A DNA stretch of 64,000 bases. Source: Tetmemena sp. SeJ-2015 (taxonomy: Eukaryota; Ciliophora; Spirotrichea; Sporadotrichida; Oxytrichidae). The stretch lies in contig JAJKFJ010020870.1 of the NCBI GenBank assembly GCA_027382625.1, forward strand, positions 57,275-121,274, written 5' to 3'. Within the stretch, counting starts at the first letter, position 1. Each line of letters opens with the position of its first letter. This document shows positions 12,572 through 25,893 of the stretch, piece after piece. The translations under genes were made by a program, and so were the position numbers. The notes under the pieces were generated by a model that was given only the letters and a program-made list of their open reading frames with translations, ran no database searches and had not been told where the DNA came from.

Positions 12572-14039
12572 TTGCTTGCCAAAAGCAAATTGATAATTAA
12601 TAAGTGCTTTGCAATAAGATGAATAACTTAATGAAAATAAATTTAACAAATAAATCTCTTCATATCCTCTAAAGAAGTATGGGATATTGGTTTGGAATCA
12701 AACCCTAAATAAAAATGATCAAATTCAAGAGAGATAAATATTTAATTAAAATATAGTTTTTCTAATTTTCATTTAAATGCTTTGTTGCTTTATTCATTAA
12801 AAGATTAATAATTCCCAGATGCTTAAGGAAATTTTCTTGGGGAGTAAAGTGTAGAGCGCCCATCTAATATCTATGATTAGTTTCCCGCTCGTAGTGACTT
12901 TAATATATTTATCTCCTCTAGGAGCCAAAGAATTAATTATCAACTCATGGCTTCTCATCTTGCTCACAACAGGAATCTATTACAAGCCTTCAGCAATTTT
13001 GCATAGTTTTGTTCATTCTCCTATTAATAAATTTTTATTTAAAAAATTAATTTGATACTTTGTCTTAAGATCTAAAACAATTCAATTTAAGGGGGGCGGA
13101 AGGAATTTCCCCCCCAACCATTTTAGTTGAATAAAACTTATCAAAAGAAATTTCTTTGAGGATCGGTTTTTAAAATGGTCTCTTTTTAATTTATTAAGTC
13201 AATTTATTATAAATACTTTCATTTTATTGAGCATATTTCTTCATTTAATCAATTATTCACATGAAGGTAATTCATATTCAATTAAATCGTAAGAAATAGT
13301 CTCAGATATTTTAAGATTCTAAAAAATTTTATAGCAAAATCTCTTAACTTTTTGACCGCCTTTTTAAAATTTAAAAATTATGGCGCATTCAATTTCCATT
13401 ATTTTAATTTTTTATTTGTAAATAGCTCATTTTATTTTGTCTTCTACTTTAATTTTAATTGAATTTTTTACATTTTATTGGCATTTAATACCTATTATTA
13501 GAGTACTTTTTATTTTCAACAAACAAATTGGCTTTAAATTTTATATTTTGGGTCCGCAATTTATTTTTTATTATTTAAATGAGTAAATTTTTGGCAAATC
13601 ACAGATATGAGTCTTACATACTTCAAGAACTGGTGTTATCTAAGTTCAAACTTTTTTCTATTTTAAGATAAGAACGATATCTATTGCAGAAAATATATAA
13701 AACCAGTCATTTTCTTATTATTTAAAACATCATTAAATCCTTTTTATTTTTACAACTTAGCCTAAAATAATTGAAAATATTTATTTTAAATCCACATTCT
13801 TGAAAACATTAACTTTTGTTTTACAAATACTTGGGCCTCTGTGTTATTTATTTCCAGCTCTAATTTTATCAGATTTCTAATTTTGGTAAGTCATCTTCCT
13901 ACTTTAAATTAGCAAAACATATAATTGATTATGAATAATTAATTCTACTTTATCTGCTGCAATGGCCTGCTTGTTATCTCCTGAAAAAGATTATAGGAGA
14001 TCCTCTTACTAATTTTTATTCCTTTAATTATAAAGTAAA

Positions 14040-14600
14040 AATTTATAACCTCAGCTTGGCACAGATATTAACTTGGAGTAAGAAATGGATTTGTTGGACG
14101 TGACTTTGCCCCTATAGGGATCAAACCCTATTAAATGTCTTATAATAATTAGCAGAATTAAGCACCCAGGACGGGTATATATATATAATAGGCATTTATA
14201 TCACCCACTAAAACACTCTCATAACTGGTGTGACCGGTCCATGATGCCACGTGCTAACCCATGAAGTAATTATTAGTTAAACGCTGTAAGTGAAATAGAT
14301 TGTTATAATTGAGGAGTGAATAAGTTATAATGAGCTCCTCTACTTTGTCACAACTAAAATACTACAAAAATTAGATTTGCCTGACCTTTGAAATCGCCAA
14401 ATGTAAGAAGAAGCGATGTATGATTTTATTATTTTTCTAGATTAGATCTCTTTCAAAATTCTGCTTAATGGGACTTGAAGATTTCACTAGAATGTTGTTT
14501 CCACCTAAGGGTGCTTTAATCCATTGTGATCTTCTTTTTTAGTTGAGTTCATCACTATAGAATCTGTATAGCTAAGAGTTGGCTGTAATGTACATAATGC
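14040..14600. other. GC-richer unique block inside an IES of unit 1
   Basis: Stands out from the AT-rich surroundings (for example GTGTGACCGGTCCATGATGC near 14,230). It occupies the same IES position as a different GC-richer block in unit 2 (22,570-23,215). The complement contains GGTTTGATCC, reminiscent of a tRNA B box, but no cloverleaf could be drawn. No reading frame recognised. Confidence 0.35.
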
Positions 14601-14611
14601 TTGTCTTTTAT

Positions 14612-15008
14612 TATAGTAGAAAATTTAATTAAAATCAATTATTGGATAAAATAATAAATGAAGACTTGTAAAATGGTGTCAGTTGAAATACCTAAAAAAC
14701 CCTCAATTTGCAGCTTGTTCGATAGCTTATCAAAAAATAATATGGGTTTCTTTTTTAATCATCGCCTCAGCTCCTCTCAGCCGTGAGATATGATGCGCGC
14801 AATTTCTAAAATTCAAAATACTCGCACTTACAAAACTTGTGTCTCTTATAAAACTTGACTGAGCTCCCCCTCACAAAAGTTGCAAGGATAAAAAATTCTT
14901 ATAATTCTTCGTGAATCAATGGTGTAATAAAAATTTTAAATTTTTTACACTTTTATCCCACTATTTGATTTAAAATAAAATTTTTAATTTTCTATTAAAT
15001 TCTCAGCA
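14612..15008 (-). mobile_element. MITE-like element, copy C (inverted, diverged)
   Basis: Reverse-complement relative of copy A: shares the TTGCAGCTTGTTCGATAGCT block, the CACAAAAGTTGCAAGGATAA block, and inverted ends (TATAGTAGAAAATTTAAT left; ATTAAATTCTCAGC right). It sits inside the long IES of unit 1 between the last transmembrane MDS and the next MDS. More diverged than A and B. Confidence 0.65.
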
Positions 15009-16620
15009 AAAAAAAATTAATTAAACATTTTTAAATGCTTAAAAAATTAAATCCTTTTTTTTTTATAAATTTTTATTTTACATGGACACTTCAATATATT
15101 CTCAAAAAGTCAAGGAATCATATCTTCTAATCTAAAAAGCGCTTATTTTTGGCACTCCAAGTTAGTCTACTTTAAAAATGCATATATTAATTTTTTTTAT
15201 TAAACTATTCTTGGCTTACAATATATATCAGCCACTTAAAAATCAAAATTATACAATTTCTGCAAATGAACTAGAAGGAATATAAGTCTTGGATATTGTG
15301 CGCAAGGGAATTCAAAGTTCTATTTAAACTGTTTATATCTCAGAACGCTCAAGCAATGTCTGGGATCTAAAAATCTACGATCTAAAAGGCATCATCGCTA
15401 AAACTTACTAGAATCAGACCTAAAGTCTATTTCAAAATAGCAGATACATATTTATATCTTCAAAACACTCTTACTAAATAATTATTATGGATATTTTTGG
15501 AAATTCTTGAATTATTTAGTTCTATGATGGAAAATAAAGATCTTTTAACGTTTATAAATATTATAAATTAGTGAAGAGAAATTGTAATTTAAAGGGATTT
15601 AAATTTCTATTTATATTTGCTAAGAGACTAGTATATTTAGGTACTGGACATTTGAAAATAAACAATTTTGGGGAAGGATTGGGTTCATATAATAAATTAA
15701 AAATTGAAAGCAAATTTATTTTGAGAAATGAAAATTATCTTTAATTTGTTAAAAATATTCCTCTCATAAATTTAATATTAATATTGGTAGTTTCCTTTTC
15801 TATAATAAGAAAGAGACTTTGAATTTCAATTTGAGCTGTTAACTTTAGAATTTATTTGATAAGGAAAATATTTGACCCCAAAAATTGAACCCGCAGCAGA
15901 TTCAATTCAAAGTTATAATAATTTCGATTTAAATCTTCACCCCAATATACTTTCTCAGTTATTGGAGAACCACTCCCAAAACTTTTATTTATTTTGGGAG
16001 TTAGTCAAGATGGAATTAAAACAAAATATGATTTTTTATGATGAAAAAATTTTTTTTTAAAAAACAAAATTCTCCTTTAATAGCATTTTTTTAAATAAAG
16101 ACATGAACTAGAAGAGATTCTTTGATATCTTTCGGGAAAAAAACTGTGTCTTTTTTTTATTTTAGGGTGATATTTTTTAGACCAATAATTTGTCACATTA
16201 AACTTTAAAACAGATTCTATGAAAATATCGAATAAGTTTATTTAAAAATAAAAAATAATGCTCCAAAAATAAAGTAGTTTTGGGAAAAAAATTTATTTTA
16301 AAGATAAAATATTTTTTGTTTAATTTTTTAAAAATTAGGAATTTAAATATTTTAACCCCATTTTTTAAAAAAATATTTTTAAGTTTCTTTAAGAGTACTA
16401 GCTTACTTCAAATTAGGTCCAGGATAATAATTAAGAGGAGACTAGTTCACCACTAGTTATTAGAATGGATCTTTTTTCCTTGAAGCAAGAAAAAAATTAA
16501 AAATTCCCCCCTTAAAAATAAAAGAAAAAAATTCTAAAGGAAAAAAAATAAAATAGTGATTAAAACTACAAAACAAAGAATGATAATTCTGCCCAGGGTT
16601 GCTTATGCTTTTGGAGTTAT

Positions 16621-18737
16621 AACTAAATTTAGAAAATGAAAGAAAATTACACATAGTTAAAGATAAATAATATAAACATCTTAAAAAATTTCAAAAGAGC
16701 TCCTTTTGACATTTAAGAACTTTTTATTTATTATTTTCCCTACTAAAATTCTTCTCGTGTTGTTTTTATTTTGAAAAATCATTTAGTGAATTAAACGATT
16801 TTTTCCAAATATTACTTAAAAAAATGAAAATTATAAATAAGAGATAATTATTAAATTATTTTTAAAAAATAATAAATCATAAAAATACACTTTCTATCTA
16901 GGTGTTACAGTAAGTTTTGTAATTAAAGTAGATTTTTAAATGAAAAACCTTAGGATAAAATAATTTGATATTTTGTATATTTTATATTTATAATGGATAA
17001 CATCTAAATAATTTTTAGTTCATTAAGAATAATAGTTGTTTTTTATTTAAAAATTTTTTTTTAAAAAAAAGGAAAAAGTTGGGTATTAAATATAAAAATT
17101 AAAAAATTTAATAAATTAAAAAAAAAAGATTTTTTTCTTAATTAAAAAAATATTTTTTAAGAGAATTTAAATTTCATTACTAAAAACCCTTTTTTTTATT
17201 AATAGAAAATGATAGAACTTACCACTTTTGCAAAAAAATAGTGATTAAATTTTTTTGATATCTTGGAGAGCTTTATAATTAGACTATTGCAATTAATACC
17301 CTAATTTATTACATTCTTGTATCTTTATTTCACTTAGATCTTTATTTTAATAAAGGAAAGAATTTAATTGATAGTAAAAAGATCATGATACATAATAAAC
17401 AAACAGCATATATTTATAAAGAGGATAAAGAAAAATTCAGCAATCCAGCATAATTTAATTTTGTTTTTTCTTATTTTTCCTAACTTGATGCTTTCAATTC
17501 CTAAATAAGTTAAATCTAGTTTACAAGGATGAGTGAAGAAGGAATCCTTCCATTAAGAAGTCAGGTAAGATAAATCTTAATTTAATCTATGAGAATCAAA
17601 ATTTCTTTTGATGTTTAAAAATAAAGTAATTCTTTAAATTTAAAGTATAACTTAATTTCACTATATTATCAAGTCTTGGAATTGTAAACTTCATAATTTT
17701 CTCATTTTAAACAAATCTTGAATTTTTGGATTTTTTGCAAATCAATTTCTGCATTAATATTTTTTTAATTTTCCTCAAAAATTGAAAGATTTAGCAAATA
17801 GCCGCAAAAGCATGTTATAAATTTAATAAACAAAATACTTTTTTTTTAATTTTAAAATTTTAGCAAAATAAAAATTTTGGAAAAATTGTTTTTTTTTTAA
17901 AAATTTTGTTATTATTTTTATTACCAATCGGAAAGAAAATTGAATATAATTTTAAAATAGAGAGAGAGATTTAACATTCTTGTTATAGTATAATTATGGC
18001 TCAAATACTAATTGAAAATCGCCAATAGTACTTTCTTAAATGCACTTTGAAAATAATATTAACAATGACAGGTATAGGATTGAGCTCTTTGCGAATTTAA
18101 TATGCATTTAAACATTCTGTTTTCTTTGAAAATTATTTTTTTATCTCTTGTTTCCACTCTAAATTAGTTTCGCGATTGGTTCATTACTCTTATCTTTAAA
18201 ATTCATAAATTATTTCTGAAAGCATTTTACCTCTTTTATAAAATAGGAGTCTCTCACCTTAATTATTTTCTATGAGAATGTTCGAAATCCAAGAGAATGA
18301 GAGTGATCTTAACTTTAAGAGCTATTGACCCTCTCTAAATTTGTAAATTTAATTGAGGTAAACATTATTAAAATAGAACAATCAATCAGTAATTTACTCT
18401 AAACTTAGGGTAATTATCAATAATATAATAATGAGCAAAAAGGTTTACCTTATAGAAGTTTTGATTAGGTTTGAAACGAAACTTATTATTTAGGAGAGAT
18501 CTTATGTTATCAAATGCCGCCTAGCTCCACTCATTTATTTATTTTAAGCAAAGAAAACATTTATTAAATAAATCAAATGTATTACTGATAGATTTTAATA
18601 GTTTCCAATTGAATTTAAGAAAGTACGACTGACGATTTTCAATTCGTATTTGAGCTATACTACTCACTTTAAACTTAAGTTAAGAAGTGAATTATTATTT
18701 AGGTTGCGCCTTCTTCTGTGACTATTTAATTAAATTC
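16621..18737. other. Inter-unit AT-rich spacer, units 1-2
   Basis: Very A/T-rich with many homopolymers of 6-10 bases (densest 16,990-17,930). A short ATG-initiated stretch MSEEGILPLRSQ followed by GTAAG lies at 17,529-17,570 and might be a first coding block of unit 2. A second short open stretch near 18,270-18,330 (FEIQENESDLNFKSY) resembles the segment upstream of the unit 1 start (about 9,840). Neither can be firmly assigned. Confidence 0.35.
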
Positions 18738-21700
18738 ATGATTTAGTCAAGGTCATAACTGGGAATAGCTTCCACACTTATTTACTTTGACATTCTCCGC
18801 TTGTTCGGCAGTCTCATTCTCTTTTCATAAAAAATAATGAACTTAATAAAAAAGAATTTAATTCATTTTTGAAGATTATAATTAAGAAATAGTAAATGCC
18901 AAAATAAAATAAAACCAAAGACAATTGAATTGAAAGAAAAAATTATGAATATAAAATAAAGTATTTCAGATGCAATTAATATAAATAAATAGTAAAATTT
19001 ATTTTAAAGGAATTGAAATCTTTTGTTCAGGTTTAAAAACATTGCTTCAGTTAAATAGAGTCATCAAAGTGAAATTAGTTATAAGATATGCAGCAGGCTA
19101 TATTTTTTAATTAAAATTAAATCTTCTATAATAATGTTCAACTCATTTTTCATATGCGAGAAATAATAAGTTTATGTTTTTTGTTGTTGTAGTGATTTAA
19201 AATTCTATTAAATATTCTTTAAATAAATTACTTTTGTACTAAATTTATTTAAAAAAATAATGATGATAAAAGAAGTTAATGACCATCTAAATAAAATCTT
19301 GATTTATTATAAATATGATACTTCTATCGCCATTAGGTATAAGAATTACTTTTTGATAAATATTTTTTGCAATATATTTAACTCTCAGTTATTATAAAAT
19401 TTATCTTTGTGGGTCACATCTACTTAGGAAATTAATTTATCAGGCTTAAGCACATCGCCTTCACTCATATTCTCGATGAAACTGCTCATTATAGTAAAAT
19501 AATACTGACATTATTTAAAAATATATAAATTTTTTACTTTGAAATAATTAAATGACATCTACTTTTTTGCTGCGGGCTATTTCAGCGTTTTATCTTTCAA
19601 TAGCCTCATCAAATCAAAGGGATAAGGCTTATTCAATAATTGGCTGGACTTCACCCTTTAAATAAATATTATGAAAAATTAGAGCGAATGCATTTTTTTA
19701 TTTATTGATAGAATTTAAAATTAAAGAGTGAAGATTCATATATATTTTTACTCTTCTCCCTTCCTAAGTATATAAAAATGGTTCCTATGAGAATTTTAAG
19801 CTTATTAATTCAGCCTGAATTCCATTACTGCTCACTAAAGGAAATTATGATATACCTGTCTTGCTTCTATGGGCTAGCTGAGGAAGATGGAAATACTCAA
19901 GTACTCCAGTCGTTCTGGTTTTAGGAAAACCTAGTCCAGCTATTTTTTATCACACCACTCGTATTGGCTCTAAATAAATAATCTATTGCAAAGAATGAAT
20001 TTCCCGTTCAAATGTATGAGAAAAATAATTTAATTTATTTTATGATTATTCTTTCTCTAATCAATATCATTTTTTGGATGACTCCTGCTGCTGAACTTAA
20101 GTAGTCTATCAATATTGGATGTTTCAATTAATTCATTAAATATATATTTAAGCAGAAGAAAATATTTATTTTTTAAATTATCCACTTTTGCAGAAATATT
20201 TTATAAATTTATTATATTTTTATTTAATTTTAGATCTATAAAACTAATTTAGAAAAAAAACTATCTTTATATATAGATTATTAAAGATTGCTTAACTATA
20301 TTTTGATAACTAATTAGAGCTCTGCAATAAAATGAATAACTTCATGAAAATGGATTTAACAAATAAATCCATTTATATCTTCTAGAGAAGTATGGGATAT
20401 TGGTTTGGAATCAAACCCCAAATTAAAATGATCAAATTCGAGAGATAAAATTTTTAATTAAAAATATTGCTCCCTGATTTTTACTTAAATGCTTTGTTGC
20501 ATTTCCCATGAATATATTTAAACTTCCCAACTGCTTAAGGAAATTTTCTTGGGGAGTAAATTAATGAACGCTCATATCATATCTATCTTCAGCCTCCCAC
20601 TCGTAGTTACATTAATATACTTATCTCCTCTGGGTACCAAAGAATTAATCATCAACTCATGGCTTTTTATATTCTTCATTACAGGAACTTATTACTAGCC
20701 AGCAGAGCATTTACAAAAATTTGTTCATTCTTCGATTAATAATTTATCCAAAATTAATATTTCATCTGAAAAACTTAAAACAATTAATTCAAAAAGATTA
20801 GTTGCCATAATTTAATTTATCTTAATCTACCAATCAGGTTAGCTATTTTACATTTTATTGGTTTTACTAATTATAGCTGAAAATTAAATAAAAAATGGAA
20901 TAATTCAGTGGCAGTTGAAGTGTCTCCAATTTGATTAATTATAATACCTTTCAATTCATCATAAAATTCTAAGAACTTTTTATCCTTGCAACTTTTGTGT
21001 GGGAGCGCTCAGTCAAGAGTTATAAGCTACACAAATTTTGGATAGTTTGAAGATGAGGACGATGAAGAATGAGGGAAGCATATCTCGCTAGTGAGAGGTG
21101 TTACGAAGAAGATTAAATAAGAAACTCATATCAATTTTTGATAAGCTATCGAACAAGCTGCAGATCATGGGGTAAATCTGCGATTTCAACTGACACGAAG
21201 TTGCAATTCTCCTTTTATTATTTTAACCAATCAACAATTTTAATTAAAATTCTCAACGATATTATTAATCTCTAATTTAAAATGATAAAATTTGAATCTG
21301 CAATTTATATATATAATCACTTCGATGAATAAGTTTTTAGCCAAATATAGATATGAGTCATTTATCCTTCAAGACCTGGTTTTATTTAAATTCAGACTTT
21401 TCTCAATAATTAGAAATCAACATCAGCTATTGCATAAAATATATAAGTCCTATTAAATTTTCAAATCAATTCTGAAACACCTCTTAGAATTTGTTAAAAT
21501 ATAGCAGAAATTATAAGCTAAGTACTTTAAACATAATTTATAAATCCATATTTTTTAACAGAATTAATTATTAACAATTGTTTTTTAATACTTGGGCCGC
21601 TTGCTAATATTTTCCCCGCTATAATTGTATTGAAAAAATGGCATTGATTTCGCAAAAATATTAACAAATACAAGTACATTTCTCTTCAGTTGCTGATGCA

Positions 21701-24610
21701 AGGCCTAGTTTCTTAGTCTACCTCCTTTAAAAGACTGGCAGTTTGAAAAGGGTTCATGCTTTTAGTTATCTAATTTTAATTCTTAGCTAATTACTTATTA
21801 ATTTACACTTTCTTTCTATGAGTTAGGGAATTATCTATTGTTCAGTTAATATCTGAGATCTAGAAAAGTTTTTGGAAAAGTTTGAAAAGGAGATGCTGAT
21901 TGCTCAAAAGTTTGACATTAAAATTAGGTAAAAACATGTGAGTTGAAGTAAAACTCCATTCTGATGTAGTAAAACTCCATCTCTAAATTTTTAAAGTAGC
22001 CAATCAGATGCTTTTAATAATTTTAATTATTAAGCAAGCGTCTCTGATTGGCTACTTTAAAAATTTAGAGATGGAGTTTTACTACATCAGAATGGAGTTT
22101 TACTTCAACTCACATGTTTTTACCTAATTTTAATGTCAAACTTTTGAGCAATCAGCATCTCCTTTTCAAACTTTTCCAAAAACTTTTCTAGATCTCAGAT
22201 ATTAACTGAACAATAGATAATTCCCTAACTCATAGAAAGAAAGTGTAAATTAATAAGTAATTAGCTAAGAATTAAAATTAGATAACTAAAAGCATGAACC
22301 CTTTTCAAACTGCCAGTCTTTTAAAGGAGGTAGACTAAGAAACTAGGCCTTGCATCAGCAACTGAAGAGAAATGTACTTGTATTTGTTAATATTTTTGCG
22401 AAATCAATGCCATTTTTTCAATATCAGATCGCTAATTTGTGCAAGTTTGTTTCCTACTTTTTATTATTTATTAATTCTACTATATCTGCTGCACTGGCCC
22501 TTGTGCTATTTCCTGAAAAATATTGTAGGTGATCCTCTTACTAATTTTTATTTCTCATTATTTAATTAGAAAGTAAAAATTTAGAAAAATCGCAGTACAC
22601 AGTAATTATCTTGTTGTAAGTCATGCACATTTGCCGATTTATTGCTTTAAGTATATTGAGCAGGATTTCTTCTAATATCCTTCAGTAAGTGAGGTGCAGT
22701 ATTTATTGTAGGTGTGTAGGCTATAGTAAACTCTACAAGTGTTGGACAACAATACTACTCTTCAATTTGGATCTACCTGACCCTAGATTAGAGATCCAAT
22801 CTTCAAGGATAAATATGGCTTACTAAGAGTAATGATAATGGTTATTTTTTCTTAGGAAGGGAAAGGTGATGTAAGAGCATGCTGTTAGTAACTCAATGAA
22901 ATTTCTTTTAGGAGAGAGTTTTTGAGGCTAATCATAATCAATATTCTATTTAATGTGAACTTGAACGCACTTATATTCATTTGGATGGAGGGGGTTAGGA
23001 ATCTATCGTAAATCAGTAGATTTGGAAATTTGATATTTTTTATGCACGGATGTCTGTATTTATAGAGTGCATTGAATTTTCTCCCTTCTTAATTTGGCTA
23101 GTTAGTCACTACTGATTCGTGACACTAGTGTTTGTAAGTGGCGGTTTCAAATCTAACTCATGTGGTATAATTTATGATCATGGGGATCCCACATTAAGTC
23201 AGCTTTAAATCCTGACATTTTTATTTTACATGGGCACTTCAATCTATTAACAAAAAATCAAGAACCCTTATCTTCTAATCTAAAAAGATCTCATTTTTAG
23301 CTCTGCAGGTTGGCCTCCTTTAAAATATTTTAAGTAATAACTTTTCTTGGCTTATAATATTTATCAGCAGCCTCCGTAAAATCAAAAATATCCTCTTATC
23401 GCAGCACACTAATAAGAAGACATATAAGTCTTAGATATTGCTCGCAAGGGTGTTCAAAGTTCTATTTAAACTATTTATATTGCAAAACGCACAAGCAATG
23501 TCTGGGATTTATAAATCCAAGAGCTAAAAGGCATCATTGCTAAATCTTATTAGGGTTAGACCTAAAGTCTCTTTCAAAATGGCAGATACATATTTTTAAA
23601 GTTATAAGTAATAATTTACACTTGTTCAATTTAAAATAAGTTTATGAAAGCAAATTTCATTTTAGAAGACTTGAATAATTTATAAATCATATTTACGAAG
23701 AGACTTGTTTATTTAGGAACGGGTCACTTAAAAATCAATATAGGAGAAGGAATGGATTAGCATTATAAATAAATTGCAAGTTGAGAAAAATTTTGTAATC
23801 ATTCATTTTATTATCTGAAAATAAAATAAAATTATCTTTTAATGTAATTTCATTATACTCTAGCTCTATTTTATAAAAAAGATATAATTTACAAATAAGA
23901 GAGAGACTTTGAATTTCAATTTGAGCTGTCTAACTTTAGAATTTACATGGATGAGGAAAATATTCTGACTCACAAATTGAATCCACAACATATTCAATTC
24001 AAAGATTATAATAATTTCAGACTCCATCTTCACCCCAACATACTATTCTCAGTTATTGGAGAGCCACTCCCTTAACATTTATTTATTTTGAGGAGTTAGT
24101 CAAGATGGAATTAATGAAATTATTAAAATATTTATCTTTTAATATTTATACAGCCTCTAAATGTTACGACTGTTTAAACTTAAAGGACATCACTTTTAAA
24201 ATGAAGAATACGCTTATAAGAAAGTATAATCATGATTTAGTTTTTATTTAAAATTAATGGAATTAAATGATATGCTGGAGCAGTCAGTTTAGATTATTAT
24301 TTAAAAGTTTCTCTGAGAGTGCTAGCATTTTTCAAATTAGGTCAGAGATAATAGTCTCGTACAGCAGCAACATAACCTAATAATCACTAGAATAAATCTT
24401 AATTCAAAGCCCTCCCTTTTAAGGAGAATAAAAAATGAGAGATGACCCTAAAGATAAAATAAATTAAATTCTTAAAAAATGAGATTATAATGAACTGAAT
24501 CTAAACTCAAATTTAAGATTAATCGTTCTACTCAGGGATTGAATCTTCAATATGCTTTTGAATTTAAAAAATATTCAGTGATGGGAAAGACAATTAAAGA
24601 TATTGAATGA
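18738..24610 (+). CDS. Array unit 2: acyltransferase-3-like membrane protein, split into MDSs
   Basis: Multi-pass membrane protein of the acyltransferase-3 (NRF-6/OAC) type, which moves acyl groups across or at membranes. Blocks: about 18,738-18,830, 19,399-19,495, 19,557-19,660, 19,750-19,990, 20,045-20,125, 20,350-20,450, 20,525-20,760, 21,325-21,450, 21,588-21,629 plus 22,422-22,465, 22,470-22,550, 23,222-23,325, 23,345-23,600, 23,695-23,775, 23,905-24,110, 24,255-24,465, 24,500-24,610 (TGA). Family features after joining the first two blocks: LRLFGSLILFVGH, the Arg-x10-His pair of acyltransferase-3; then YFFAAGYFSVLSFNS and LPKYIKMVPMR-like blocks, and LLYLLHWPLCYFLK near the last membrane helix. 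A further membrane helix and a soluble domain with YMDEENILTHKLNPQ follow. Pointers: TCTTT (first junction), TATGA (about 20,020/20,045), TTTTTATTT (about 22,545/23,220), ATGGAATTAA (about 24,105/24,255). Small indels against unit 4 near 19,970 leave function uncertain. Confidence 0.68.
20872..21261 (+). mobile_element. MITE-like element, copy B
   Basis: Close relative of copy A: TATAGCTGAAAATTAAAT left end, complement of TATCGTTGAGAATTTTAA right end, shared CCTTGCAACTTTTGTGTGGG and AAGCTATCGAACAAGCTGCA blocks. It lies in a different IES of unit 2 (between the PLGTKEL block and the RYESFILQ block) than copy A does in unit 1, so it moved independently. Confidence 0.75.
21630..22421. mobile_element. 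792-bp near-perfect palindromic (foldback) element with TA target duplication
   Basis: Two 379-base arms (21,630-22,008 and 22,043-22,421) are reverse complements, identical as far as I could read, around a 34-base loop. Ends are TTGAAAAAATGGCATTGATT and its complement. TA flanks both sides (21,628-21,629 and 22,422-22,423). Removing the element plus one TA rejoins an MDS in frame to LQLYQIANLCKF, which matches unit 1 (LQFYQISNFGK) and unit 3 (LQLLLLANLCKF). The element thus sits inside coding sequence, absent from the other three units. No internal gene. Confidence 0.88.
22570..23215. other. GC-richer unique block inside an IES of unit 2
   Basis: About 650 bases between the last transmembrane MDS and the next MDS, with less A/T than the array around it (for example GGTGTGTAGGCTATAGTAAA near 22,710). 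Contains GGTTTCAAATCT near 23,145, faintly B-box-like. No frame or RNA fold recognised; it differs from the block in the same IES of unit 1, and units 3 and 4 lack this IES. Confidence 0.35.
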
Positions 24611-25893
24611 TAATATAATTTGAAAAGCTCTAGAAATTATCTCGGTTGTACCATTTGATATTTTAGAAATTAAAATTTTTTCTTCTTAGATTTCATTCCA
24701 TATTATTAAGTAAAACCATAAGATGTTATAGAAGTAAATGATTATTTCACTTCAATACTAAGTGAACTTATTTATATAAATTTCCTAATTTAATATATTC
24801 ATTACACAAAAATATTTAGAAGAAAAAATAAGTTAAGATATTAGAATTAAATATTAAGCCCTATTCAAACGTTTTAAGTTCAAAAATTGCTTATATCTGT
24901 TAAATGAATCTTCTCTTGATAGCAGATTGAATCTCATGATCAATCCAGCATTCCCCATTCATAGCCTAAATTAATCTTAATATTTCCTGGAATTTGTAAA
25001 AAAAAGATTATAAAATATGACACCTTAGATAACTTTATAATTAGACCGAATAAATTCCCTGATCTGTCTTCAAGTTACTTGCTTGCATTGAATCCAAAAT
25101 CTCTAAGTTTATCAAAATAAATTCAATTCAGTAAGGTAGTCAATTTAGATATATTAAAACTGAATACTTAATGAGTCAGTTTTATCTTAATTTTATTTAC
25201 TTTTCACTTTCTTCACACTATAAATAAATTGCTTAAATTTAACTTTCTTATATTTTTAGGAATATTCACTGCCTTATTATACTAAAATACTATTCTTTTT
25301 TTATTTCTCTACTTTTATTTGTGTTTCCTTAGTCATTAAACGAAATGAAATCTTAATTTAATCTATGATTTTTAAATATATTATTTCCCTTATCTATGTA
25401 AAAATTATTTCCTAATTTATAGTTTATGCATCCTTAAAGCTCACTTAGCAGTACTTTAAAAAAAATATATATTTTTGTTAATAATACAATAATTATTTGA
25501 CAGATATGTAAATCATTTGTCAATTTTTTCCCTAGTCAACTTTCAAATTTGAATTAAATCACAAATTAAAAATGACTTAATGAATGGAATAAATTAAAAG
25601 TCGATTCAATTTTAACAAGAAGTTTGATTGACATTAATTTTTATAATTTTAGGCTAAAATTATTAGGCGAGATCATTTTTCTCTTCTTTATTTTAATTAA
25701 AAATTAAGAAGAATTATTTTATATTTCTAAATCAACATTAAGAATTAAAAATTGAAATAGAAAAATTATTACAGCAGAAAAAAGCTATCTCTTTAATACT
25801 AGAAGCTGCTTTATATTAGCTCTTCATGCCAGGTAGGTAGTTTGATTTTGTTAATTCTTTTTGTAAATAATTTTTCAGGTGGCAATTAAATAT
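24611..25893. other. Inter-unit AT-rich spacer, units 2-3
   Basis: AT-rich, without a supported gene. The stretch AAATCTTAATTTAATCTATG near 25,350 is shared with the unit 1-2 spacer (about 17,572), showing that the duplicated unit includes flanking DNA. Confidence 0.4.

Larger units (their letters stand above)
9820..16620 (+). pseudogene. Array unit 1: acyltransferase-3-like membrane protein locus, MDSs with disabling indels
   Basis: Collinear coding blocks homologous to units 2-4: about 9,830-10,135, 11,310-11,404, 11,466-11,565, 11,660-11,890, 11,900-11,998, 12,650-12,745, 12,800-13,055, 13,578-13,705, 13,836-13,920, 13,935-14,030, 15,065-15,180, 15,195-15,480, 15,615-15,700, 15,800-16,035, 16,385-16,480. 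Gaps are AT-rich (IES). A 10-base pointer AATTTTTATT joins the blocks ending near 14,020 and starting near 15,075. Compared with the others it lost one base in the first transmembrane block (about 10,110) and several in the block at 15,800-16,035. The region 14,930-17,930 is full of long A or T runs, so some indels may be sequencing errors. The block at 9,830-10,040 reads in frame upstream of the conserved ATG-ATT-TAG but has two TGAs. Mobile elements lie in two of its gaps. Confidence 0.7.

Noticed and set aside
12870..13060. Short plus-strand frames in the array as independent small genes
   Set aside because: They are individual MDS pieces of the larger split gene, conserved in order in all four units.
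14055..14290. tRNA gene in the GC-richer block
   Set aside because: A B-box-like GGTTTGATCC is present on the complement, but no cloverleaf with matched acceptor and anticodon arms could be drawn.
22350..22569. Overlapping plus-strand open frames across the right arm of the palindrome
   Set aside because: They run from the element into the MDS. The part in the element has no homologue in the other units; only the MDS part (from 22,422) is real, in one frame.
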